In this document: piece after piece, positions 34,911 through 45,900 of the stretch
Layout: every line of letters starts with the position of its first letter
Numbering within the stretch: the stretch's first letter is position 1
Origin: Otis tarda
Lineage: Eukaryota; Chordata; Aves; Otidiformes; Otididae
Direction: 5' to 3'
DNA: 64,000 nt
Assembly (NCBI GenBank): GCA_026413225.1
Contig: JAPMTP010000073.1
Span: forward strand, 124,001 to 188,000
The notes under the pieces: generated by a model
Seen by the model: the letters and a program-made list of their open reading frames with translations, nothing else
Told to the model about the DNA's origin: nothing
Databases searched by the model: none
Made by a program: the position numbers and the translations under genes

Positions 34911-37260
34911 AGCGGTCATTGGCAGCACATCTACAGCACCACAGACATTGGGGTGCTCCGGGCTTTCCCTGAGGAGCAGGGCTTCGACGTTTGCCACCAA
35001 CTGCACGTAGGCGCCCCCCAATAAAAAACCCTGAAAAATAACCAGCGTCGGACGATTGCTCCCACACCAAAAAGGGACAGTCACTCAAGCTCTTGCTGCT
35101 CCTCAGCGGCCATTGGCAGCGCATCTACAGTACCACAGACATTGGGGCTCCGGGCTTTCCCTCAGGAGCAGGGCTTCGACGTTTGCCACCAGCTGCACGT
35201 GGGCGCCCCCTGAAACCCGGAGAAATCACGAATGTCGGACGATTGCTCCCACACCAAAAGTGCCAGACACTCAAGCTCTTGCTGCTCCTCAGCGCCCATT
35301 GGCAGCGCATCTACAGCACCACAGACATTGGGGCTCCGGGCTTTCCCTCAGGAGCAGGGCTTCGACGTTTGCCACCAGCTGCACGTGGGCGCCCCGTGAA
35401 AAGAAACCCCGAAAAATAACCAATATCGGACGATTGCTCCCACACCAAAAGTGCCAGCCACTCAAGCTCTTGCTGCTCCTCAGCGCCCATTGGCAGCGCA
35501 TCTACAGCACCACAAACTCTGGGGAACCGGGCTTTCCCTCAGGAGCAGGGCTTCAATGTTTGTCACCAGCTGCACGTGGGCGCCCCCTGAAACCCCGAAA
35601 AATCACTAATGTTGGACGATTGCTCCCACACCAAAAGTGCCAGCCACTCAAGCTCTTGCTGCTCCTCAGCGGCCATTGGCAGCACATCTACAGCACCACA
35701 GACATTGGGGTGCTCCGGGCTTTCCCTGAGGAGCAGGGCTTCGACGTTTGCCACCAACTGCACGTGGGCGCCCTGGGAAAAAAAACCCTGAAAAATAACA
35801 AACGTCGGACGATTGCTCCCACACCAAAAGTGCCAGCCACTCAAGCTCTTGCTGCTCCTCAGCGGCCATTGGCAGCGCATCTACAGCACCACAGACACTG
35901 GGGCTCCGGGCTTTCCCTCAGGAGCAGGGCTTCGACGTTTACCACCAGCTGCACGTTGGCGCCGCCTGAAAGAAAACCCCAAAAAATAACGAAGTCGGAT
36001 GATTGCTCCCACACCAAAAGTGCCAGCCACTCAAGCTCTTGCTGCTCCTCAGCGGCCATTGGCAGCGCATCTACAGCACCACAGACACTGGGGCTCCCGG
36101 CTTTCCCTCAGGAGCAGGGCTTCAATGTTTGCCACCAGCTGCACGTGGGCGACCCGGGAAAAGAAATCCCGAAAAATAACCAATGTCGGACTCTTGTTCC
36201 CACACCAAAAGTGCCAGTCACTCAAGATCTTGCTGTTCCTCAGCGCCCATTGGCAGCGCATCTACAGCACCACAGACACTGGGGCTCCGGGCTTTCCCTG
36301 AGGAGCAGGGCTTCGACGTTTGACACGAGCTGCACGTGGGCGCCCCCTGAAAGAAAAACCCGAAAAATAACCAAGTCGGATGATTGCTCCCACACCAAAT
36401 GTGCCAGGCACTCAAGCTCTTGCTGCTCCTCAGCACCCATTGGCAGCGCATCTACAGCACCACAGACACTGGGGCTCCGGGCTTTCCCTCAGGAGCAGGG
36501 CTTCGATGTTTGCCACCAGCTGCACGTGGGAGCCCCCTGAAACCCCGAAAAATCACGAATGTCGGACGATTGCTCCCACACCAAAAGTGCCAGCCACTCA
36601 AGATCTTGCTGCTCCTCAGCGCCCATTGGCAGCGCATCTACAGCACCACAGACACTGGGGCTCCGGGCTTTCCCTGAGGAGCAGGGCTTCGACGTTTGCC
36701 ACCAGCTGCACGTGGGCGCCCCCTGAAATAAAACCCCCCAAAATCAAGAACGTCGGACAATTTCTCCCACACCAAAAGTGCCAGCCACTCAAGATCTTGC
36801 TGCTCCTCAGCGGCCATTGGCAGCGCATCTACAGCACCACAGACATTGGGGTGCTCCGGGGTTTCCCTCAGGAGCAGGGCTTCGACGTCTGCCACCAGCT
36901 GCACGTGGGCAACACCGGAAAAGAAAGCCCGAAAAATCACGAACGTTGGACGACTGCTCCCACGCTAAAAGGGCCAGCCACTCAAGCTCTTGCTGCTCCT
37001 CAGCGGCCATTGGCAGCGGATCTACAGCACCACAGACATTGGGGCTCCGGGGTTTCCCTGAGGAGTAGGGCTTCGACGTTTGCCACCAGCTGCACACGGG
37101 CGCCCCCAAAAAGAAAGCCCGAAAAATCACGAATGTCGGACGATTGCTCCCACACCAAAAGTATCAGTCACTCAAGCTCTTGCTGTTCCTCAGCGGCCAT
37201 TGGCAGCGCATCTACAGCACCACAGACATTAGGACTCCGGGCTTTCCCTGAGGAGTAGGG
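34911..37260 (+). repeat. Satellite rich in short-joint and TGCTCC units
   Basis: About 12 units. The 3-bp insert variant CATTGGGGTGCTCC recurs at about 34,948, 35,704 and 36,846. Units with the shortened joint (CCTGAAACCCCGAAAAATC or close) lie at about 35,208, 35,587 and 36,536, which links this stretch to the 6-unit duplication before it. Confidence 0.8.
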
Positions 37261-40200
37261 CTTCGATGTTTGCCACCAGGTGTACGTGGGTGACCCCTGA
37301 AATAAATCCCCGAAAAATCACGAACGTCGGACGATTGCTCCCACACCAAAAGTGCCAGCCACTCAAGCTCTTGCTGGTCCTCAGCGGCCATTGCCAGCGC
37401 ATCTACAGCAGCACAGACATTGGGGCTCCGGGCTTTCCCTCAGGAGCAGGGCTTCGATGTTTGCCACCAGCTGCACGTGGGTGACCTGGAAAAAGAAAAA
37501 CCGAAAAATCACGAATGTCGGACGATTGCTCCCACACCAAAAGTGCCAGCCACTCAAGCTCTTGCTGCTCCTCAGCGCCCATTGGCAGTGCATCTACAGC
37601 ACCACAGACATTGGGGCTCCGGGCTTTCCCTGAGGAGCAGGGCTTCGACGTTTGCCACCAGCTGCACGTGGGCGCACAATGAAAAGAAAACCCGAAAAAT
37701 CACGAAGGTCAGACTATTGCTCCCACACCAAAAGTGCCAGCCACTCAAGCTCTTGCTGCTCCTCAGCGCCCATTGGCAGCGCATCTACAGCACCACAGAC
37801 ACTGGGGCTCCGGGCTTTCCCTGAGGAGCAGGGCTTCGACGTTTGCCACCAGCTGCACGTGGGCGCCACCTGAAATAAAACCCCGAAAAATAACGAAGTC
37901 GGATGATTGCTCCCACACCAAAAGTGCCAGCCACTCAAGCTCTTGCTGCTCCTCAGCGCCCATTGGCAGCGCATCTACAACACCACAGACACTGGGGCTC
38001 CGGGCTTTCCCTGAGGAGCAGGGCTTCGACGTTTGCCACCAGCTGCACGTGGGCGCCCCCTGAAAAAAAACCGAAAAATCACGAATGTCGGACGATTGCT
38101 CCCACACCAAAAAGTGCCAGCCACTCAAGCTCTTGCTGCTCCTCAGCGCCCATTGGCAGCGCATCTACAGCACCACAGACATTGGGGCTCCGGGCTTTCC
38201 CTGAGGAGCAGGGCTTCGACGTTTGCCACCAGCTGCACGTGGGCGCCCCCTGAAAAAAAACCCCCAAAAATCACGAATGTCGGACGATTGCTCCCACACC
38301 AAAAGTGCCAGCCACTCAAGCTCTTGCTGCTCCTCAGCGCCCATTGGCAGCGCATCTACAGCACCACAGACATTGGGGCTCCGGGCTTTCCCTGAGGAGC
38401 AGGGCTTCGACGTTTGCCACCAGCTGCACGTAGGCGCCCCTTGAAAAGAAACCCCGAAAAATCACGAACGTCGGACGATTGCTCCCACACCAAAAGTGCC
38501 AGCCACTCAAGCTCTTGCTGCTCCTCAGCGGCCATTGGCAGCGCATCTACAGCACCACAGACATTGGGGCTCCGGGCTTTCCCTGAGGAGCAGGGCTTCG
38601 ACGTTTGCCACCAGCTGCACGTGGGCGCCTCCTGAAAACAAACCCCGAAAAATCACGAACGTCGGACGATTGCTCCCACACCAAAAGTGCCAGCCACTCA
38701 AGCTCTTGCTGCTCCTCAGCGCCCATTGGCAGCGCATCTACAGCACCACAGACACTGGGGCTCCGGGCTTTCCCTCAGGAGCAGGGCTTCGACGTTTGCC
38801 ACCAGCTGCACGTGGGCGCCCCCTGAAAAGAAACCCCGAAAAATTCACTAACGTTGGACGATTGCTCCCACACCAAAAGTGCCAGCCACTCAAGCTCTTG
38901 CTGCTCCTCAGCGGCCATTGGCAGCGCATCTACAGCACCACAGACACTGGGGCTCCGGGCTTTCCCTGAGGAGCAGGGCTTCGACGTTTGCCACCAGCTG
39001 CACGTGGGCGCCCCCTGAAACCCCGAAAAATCACGAACGTCGGACGATTGCTCCCACAAAAAAAGTGCCAGCCACTCAAGCTCTTGCTGCTCCTCAGCAG
39101 CCATTGGCAGCGCATCTACAGCACCACAGACATTGGGGCTCCGGGCTTTCCCTGAGGAGCAGGGCTTCGATGTTTGCCACCAGCTGCACGTGGGCGCCCC
39201 CTGAAAAAAAACCCAGAAAAATCACGAACGTCGGACAATTGCTCCCACACCAAAAGTGCCAGCCACTCAAGCTCTTGCTGCTCCTCAGCGGCCATTAGCA
39301 GCGCATCTACAGCACCACAGACATTGGGGCTCCGGGCTTTCCCTCAGGAGCAGGGCTTCGACGTTTGCCACCAGCTGCACGTGGGCAGCCCCTCAAAATA
39401 AATCCCCGAAAAATCACGAACGTTGGACGATTGCTCCCACACCAAAAGTGCCAGCCACTCAAGCTCTTGCTGCTCCTCAGCGGCCATTGGCAGCGCATCT
39501 ACAGCACCACAGACATTGGGGCTCCGGGCTTTCCCTGAGGAGCAGGGCTTCGACGTTTGCCACCAGCTGCATGTGGGCGCCCCCTGAAAACACACCCCGA
39601 AAAATCACGAACGTTGGACGATTGCTCCCACCCCAAAAGTGCCAGCCACTCAAGCTCTTGCTGCTCCTCAGCGGCCATTGCCAGCGCATCTACAGCACCA
39701 CAGACACTGGGGCTCCGGGCTTTCCCTGAGGAGCAGGGCTTCGACGTTTGCCACCAGCTGCACGTGGGCGCCCCCCGAAAACACACCCCGAAAAATGACA
39801 AACGTCGGACGATTGCTCCCACACCAAAAGAGCCAGCCACTCAAGCTCTTGCTGCTCCTCAGCGGCCATTGGCAGCGCATCTACAGCACCACAGACACTG
39901 GGGCTCCGGGCTTTCCCTGAGGAGTATGGCTTCGACGTTTGCCACCAGCTGCATGTGGGCGCCCCCTGAAAACACACCCCGAAAAATCACGAACGTTGGA
40001 CGATTGCTCCCACACCAAAAGTGCCAGCCACTCAAGCTCTTGCTGCTCCTCAGCGGCCATTGGCAGCGCATCTACAGCACCACAGACATTGGGGCTCCGG
40101 GCTTTCCCTGAGGAGCAGGGCTTCGATGTTTGCCACCAGCTGCACGTGGGCGCCACCTGAAAAGAAACCCCGAAAAATCACGAACGTCGGACGATTGCTC

Positions 40201-43200
40201 CCACACCAAAAGTGCCAGCCACTCAAGCTCTTGCTGCTCCTCAGCGGCCATTGGCAGCGCATCTACAGCACCACAGACACTGGGGCTCCGGGCTTTCCCT
40301 GAGGAGCAGGGCTTCGACGTTTGCCACCAGCTGCACCAGGGCGCCCCCTGAAAAAAAACCCCAGAAAATCACGAACGTCGGACGATTGCTCCCACACCAA
40401 AAGTGCCAGCCACTCAAGCTCTTGCTGCTCCTCAGCGGCCATTGCCAGCGCATCTACAGCACCACAGACATTGGGGCTCCGGGCCTTCCCTGAGGAGCAG
40501 GGCTTCGACGTTTGCCACCAGCTGCACTTGGGCGCCCACTGAAAAAAAACCCCGAAAAATCACTAACGTCGGACAATTGCTCCCACACCAAAAGTGCCAG
40601 CCACTCAAGCTCTTGCTGCTCCTCAGAGGCCATTGGCAGCGCATCTACAGCACCACAGACACTGGGGCTCCGGGCTTTCCCTGAGGAGCAGGGCTTTGAC
40701 GTTTGCCACCAGCTGCACGTGGGCACCCCCTGAAAACACACCCTGAAAAATCACGAACGTCGGACAATTGCTCCCACACCAAAAGTGCCAGCCACTCAAG
40801 CTCTTGCTGCTCCTCAGCGGCCATTGGCAGCACCACAGACACTGGGGCTCCGGGCTTTCCCTGAGGAGCAGGGCTTCGACGTTTGCCACCAGCTGCACGT
40901 GGGCGCCCCCTGAATAAAAACCCCGAAAAATCACGAACGTCGGACGATTGCTCCCACACCAAAAGTGCCAGCCACTCAAGCTCTTGCTGCTCCTCAGCGG
41001 CCATTGGCAGCGCATCTACAGCACCACAGACATTGGGGCTCCGGGCTTTCCCTGAGGAGCAGGGCTTCGACGTTTGCCACCAGCTGCACGTGGGCGCCCA
41101 CTGAAAAAAAAACCAGAAAAATCACGAACGTCGGACGATTGCTCCCACACCAAAAAAGCCAGCCACTCAAGCTCTTGCTGCTCCTCAGCGGCCATTGGCA
41201 GCGCATCTACAGCACCATGGACATTGGGGCTCCGGGCTTTCCCTGAGGAGCAGGGCTTCGACGTTTGCCACCAGCTGCACGTGGGCGCCCCCTGTAAAAA
41301 AACCCAAGAAAATCACGAACGTCGGACGATTGTTCGCACACCAAAAGTGCCAGCCACTCAAGCTCTTGCTGCTCCTCAGCGGCCATTGGCAGCGCATCTA
41401 CAGCACCACAGACATTGGGGCTCCGGGCTTTCCCTGAGGAGCAGGGCTTCGACATTTGCCTCCAGCTACCCGTGGGCGCCCCCTGAAAACACAACTCGAA
41501 AAGAGACGAACGTCAGACTATTGCTCCCACACCAAAAGTGCCAGCCACTCAAGCTCTTGCTGCTCCTCAGCGGCCATTGGCAGCGCATCTACAGCACCAC
41601 AGACATTGGGGCTCCGTGCCTTGCCTGAGGACCAGGGCTTCTACGTTTGCCACCAGCTGCACGTGGGCACCAACTGTAAAAAAAAGCCAGAAACTCATGA
41701 ATGTCGGACAATTGTTCGCACACCAAAAGTGCCAGCCACTCAAGCTCTTGCTGCTCCTCAGCGGCCATTGGCAGCGCATCTACAGCACCACAGACATTGG
41801 GGCTCCTGGCTTTCCCTGAGGAGCAGGGTTTCGACGTTTGCCAGCAGCTGCACGTGGGCGAGCCCTCAAAAGCAGCCCTGAACAATCACGAACGTCGGAC
41901 GATTGCTCCCACACCAAAAGTGCCAGCCACTCAAGCTCTTGCTGCTCCTCAGCGGCCATTGGCAGCGCATCTACAGCACCACAGACACTGGGGCACCAGG
42001 CTTTCCCTGAGGAGCAGGGCTTCGACGTTTGCCACCAGCTGCACGTGGGCGCCCCCTGAAAACAAAACCCGAAAAATCACGAACGTTGGACGATTGCTCC
42101 CACACCAAAAGTGCCAGCCACTCAAGCTCTTGCTGCTCCTCAGCGGCCATTGGCAGCGCATCTACAGCACCAGAGACATTGAGGCTCCGGGCTTTCCTTG
42201 AGGAGCAGGGCTTCGACGTTTGCCACCAGCTGCACGTGGGAGCCCCCTCAAAAAAAAACTTGAAAAATCACGAACGTCGGACGATTGCTCCCACACCAAA
42301 AGTACCAGCCACTCAAGCTCTTGCTGCTCCTCAGCGGCCATTGGCAGCACCACAGACATTGGGGCTCCGGGCTTTCCCTGAGGAGCAGGGCTTCGACGTT
42401 TGCCACCAACTGCACGTGGGCGCCCCCTGAATAAAAACCCCGAAAAATCACGAACATCGGACGATTGCTCCCACACCAAAAGTGCCAGCCACTCAAGCTC
42501 TTGCTGCTCCTCAGTGGCCATTGGCAGCGCATCTACAGCACCAGAGACATTGGGGCTCCGGGCTTTCCCTGAGGAGCAGGGCTTCGACGTTTGCCACCAG
42601 CTGCACGTGGGCGCCCCCTGAAAAAAAAACCAGAAAAATTACGAACGTCGGACGATTGCTCCCACACCAAAAGAGCCAGCCACTCAAGCTCTTGCTGCTC
42701 CTCAGCGGCCATTGGCAGCGCATCTACAGCACCACAGACATTGGGGCTCCGGGCTTTCCCTGAGGAGCAGGGCTTCGACGTTTGCCACCAGCTGCACGTG
42801 GGAGCCCACTGATAAAAAACCCAAGAAAATCACGAACGTCGGATGATTGCTCACACACCAAAAGTGCCAGCCACTCAAGCTCTTGCTGCTCCTCAGCGGC
42901 CATTGGCAGCGCATCTACAGCACCACAGACATTGGGGCTCCGGGCTTTCCCTGAGGAGCAGGGCTTCGACGTTTGCCACCAGCTGCACGTGGGCGCCCCC
43001 TGAAAACACAACCCGAAAAATCACGAACGTCAGACTATTGCTCCCACACCAAAAGTGCCAGCCACTCAAGCTCTTGCTGCTCCTCAGCGCCCATTGGCAG
43101 CGCATCTACAGCACCACAGACATTGGGGCTCCGTGCTTTCCCTGAGGACCAGGGCTTCTACGTTGGCCACCAACTGCACGTGGGCACCAACTGTAAAAAA

Positions 43201-45900
43201 AATACCCGAAAATTCACGAACGTCGGACGATTGCTCCCACACCAAAAGTGCCAGCCACTCAAGCTCTTGCTGCTCCTCAGCGGCCATTGGCAGCGCATCT
43301 ACAGCACCACAGACATTGGGGCTCCGGGCTTTCCCTGAGGAGCAGGGCTTCGACGTTTGCCACCAGCTGCACATGGGCGCGCCCTCAAAAGCAGCCCTGA
43401 ACAATCAAGTACGTCTGACGATTGCTCCCACACCAAAAGTGCCAGCCACTCAAGCTCTTGCTGCTCCTCAGCGGCCATTGGCAGCGCATCTACAGCACCA
43501 CAGACACTGGGGCTCCAAGCTTTCCCTGAGGAGCAGGGCTTCGACACTTGCCACCAGCTGCACGTGGGCGCCCCATGAAAAAAAACCTGGAAAAATCACG
43601 AACGTCGGACGATTGCTCCCACACCAAAAGTGCCAGATACTCAAGCTCTTGCTGCTCCTCAGCGGCCATTGGCAGCGCATCTACAGCACCACAGACATTG
43701 GGGCTCCGGGCTTTCCCTGAGGAGCAGGGCTTCGACGTTTGCCACCAGCTGCATGTGTTAGCCCCCTGAAAAAAAACCCTGGAAAATGACGAACGTTGGA
43801 CGATTGCTCCCACACCAAAAGTGCCAGCCACTCAAGCTCTTGCTGCTCCTCAGCGGCCATTGGCAGCGCATCTACAGCACCACAGACATTGGGGCTCCGG
43901 GCTTTCCCTGAGGAGCAGGACTTCAACGTTTGCCAGCAGCTGCACGTGGGCGCCCCCTGAAAAGAAACCCCGAACAATCATGAACGTCGGACGATTGCTC
44001 CCACACCAAGTGCCAGCCACTCAAGCTCTTGCTGCTCCTCAGTGGCCATTGGCAGCGCATCTACAGCACCACAGACACTGGGGCACCAGGCTTTCCCTGA
44101 GGAGCAGGGCTTTGACGTTTGCCACCAGCTGCACGTGGGCGCCCCCTGAAAAAAAAACCCGAAAAATCACGAACGTTGGACGATTGCTCCCACACCAAAA
44201 GTGCCAGCCACTCAAGCTCTTGCTGCTCCTCAGCGGCCATCGGCAGCGCATCTACAGCACCACAGACATTGGGGCTCCAGGCTTTCCCTGAGGAGCAGGG
44301 CTTCGACGTTTGCCACCAGCTGCACGTGTGCGCCCCGTGAAAAAAAGCCCTGAAAAATGACGAACGTCGGACGATTGCTCCCACACCAAAAGTGCCAGCC
44401 ACTCAAGCTCTTGCTGCTCCTCAGCAGCCATTGGCAGCGCATCTACAGCACCACAGACACTGGGGCTCCGGGCTTTTCCTGAGGAGCAGGGCTTCGACGT
44501 ATGCAACCAGCTGCACGTTGGTCCCCCTGTAAAAAAACCCCAGAAAATCACGAACGTCGGACGATTGTTCCCACACCAAAAGTGCGAGCCACTCAAGCTC
44601 TTGCTGCTCCTCAGCGGCCATTGGCAGCGCATCTACAGCACCACAGACACTGGGGCTCCTGGCTTTCCCTGAGGAGCAGGGCTTCGACGTTTGCCACCAA
44701 CTGCACGTGGGCGCCCCCTGAATAGAAACCCCGAAAAATCACGAACGTCGGACGATTGATCCCACACCAAAAGTGCCAGATACTCAAGCTCTTGCTGCTC
44801 CTCAGCGGCCATTGCCAGCGCATCTACAGTACCAAAGACATTGGTGCTCCGGGCTTTCCCTGAGGAGCAGGGCTTCGACGTTTGCCACCAGCTGCACGTG
44901 CGCGCCCCATGAAAACACACCCCGAAAAATCACGAACGTCGGACGATTGCTCCCACACCAAAAGTGCCAGCCACTCAAGCTCTTGCTGCTCCTCAGCGGC
45001 CATTGGCAGCGCATCTACAGCACCACAGACATTGGGGCTCCGGGCTTTCCCTGAGGAGCAGGGCTTCGACGTTTACCACCAGCTGCATGTGTTAGCCCCC
45101 CAAAAAAACACCCCGAAAAATCACGAACGTCGGACGATTGCTCCCACCCCAAAAGTGCCAGCCACTCAAGCTCTTGCTGCTCCTCAGCGGCCATTGGCAG
45201 CGCATCTACAGCAGCACAGACATTGGGGCTCCGGGCTTTCCCTGAGGAGCAGGGCTTCGACGTTTGCCACCAGCTGCACGTGGGCGCCCCCGGAAAAAAA
45301 TCCCCGAAAAATCACGAACCTCAGACGATTGCTCCCACACCAAAAGTGCCAGCCACTCAAGCTCTTGCTGCTCCTCAGCGGCCATTGGCAGCGCATCTAC
45401 AGCACCACAGACACTGGGGCTCCGGGCTTTCCCTGAGGAGCAGGGCTTCGACGTTTCCACCAGCTGCACGTGGGCGCCCCCTGAAAACAAACCCCGAAAA
45501 ATCACGAACGTCTAACGATTGCTCCCACACCAAAAGTGCCAGCCACTCAAGCTCTTGCTGCTCCTCAGCGGCCATTGGCAGCGCATCTACAGCACCACAG
45601 ACATTGGGGCTCCGGGCTTTCCCTGAGGAGCAGGGCTTCGACGTTTGCCACCAGCTGCACTTCAGCGCCTCCTGAAAAAAAACCCCGAAAAATCACAAAC
45701 GTCGGACGATTGCTCCCACACCAAATCTGCCAGCCACTCAAGCTCTTGCTGCTCCTCAGCGGCCATTGGCAGCGCATCTACAGCACCACAGACACTGGGG
45801 CTCCGGGCTTTCCCTGAGGAGCAGGGCTTCGACGTTTGCCACCAGCTGCACGTGGGCGCCCCCTGAAAAAAAAACCCCGAAAAAATCACGAACGTCTCGG
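37261..45900 (+). repeat. Most homogeneous part of the array (about 45 units)
   Basis: Units here are nearest to the overall consensus and to one another; many between about 37.6 and 41.4 kb differ from neighbours by only a few bases. Small shared variants still group units: GAAAACACACCCCG joints at about 39.6-40.0 kb and again 44.9 kb, and a 10-bp deletion (CATTGGCAGCACCACAGAC) at about 40,830 and 42,347. Low divergence suggests recent amplification or conversion. Confidence 0.85.
38470..38660 (+). repeat. Representative satellite unit (191 bp)
   Basis: Counted from GTCGGACGATTGCTCC to the base before the next one. Marker words in order: CCACTCAAGCTCTTGCTGC, CAGCGGCCATTGGCAGC, GCATCTACAGCACCACAG, GGGGCTCCGGGCTTTCCC, GAGGAGCAGGGCTTCGACG, CCAGCTGCACGTGGGCGCC, then the A-rich joint with CCCCGAAAAATCACGAAC. 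Confidence 0.95.

Noticed and set aside
35056-36540. 494-codon open frame over the satellite (also 399 codons at 53,444-54,643 and 342 codons at 47,552-48,580)
   Set aside because: The unit has few stops and a length of 2 modulo 3, so long frames arise by joining successive units in all three readings. The translation is the satellite itself, frame use changes with every small indel, and there is no start context, splice or protein family.
38334-38546. Recurring minus-strand frame of 70 codons, once per unit
   Set aside because: Same cause: every unit gives the same reverse translation bounded by stops at the joint. There is no sign of selection on codons, and point changes and frame breaks are freely tolerated.
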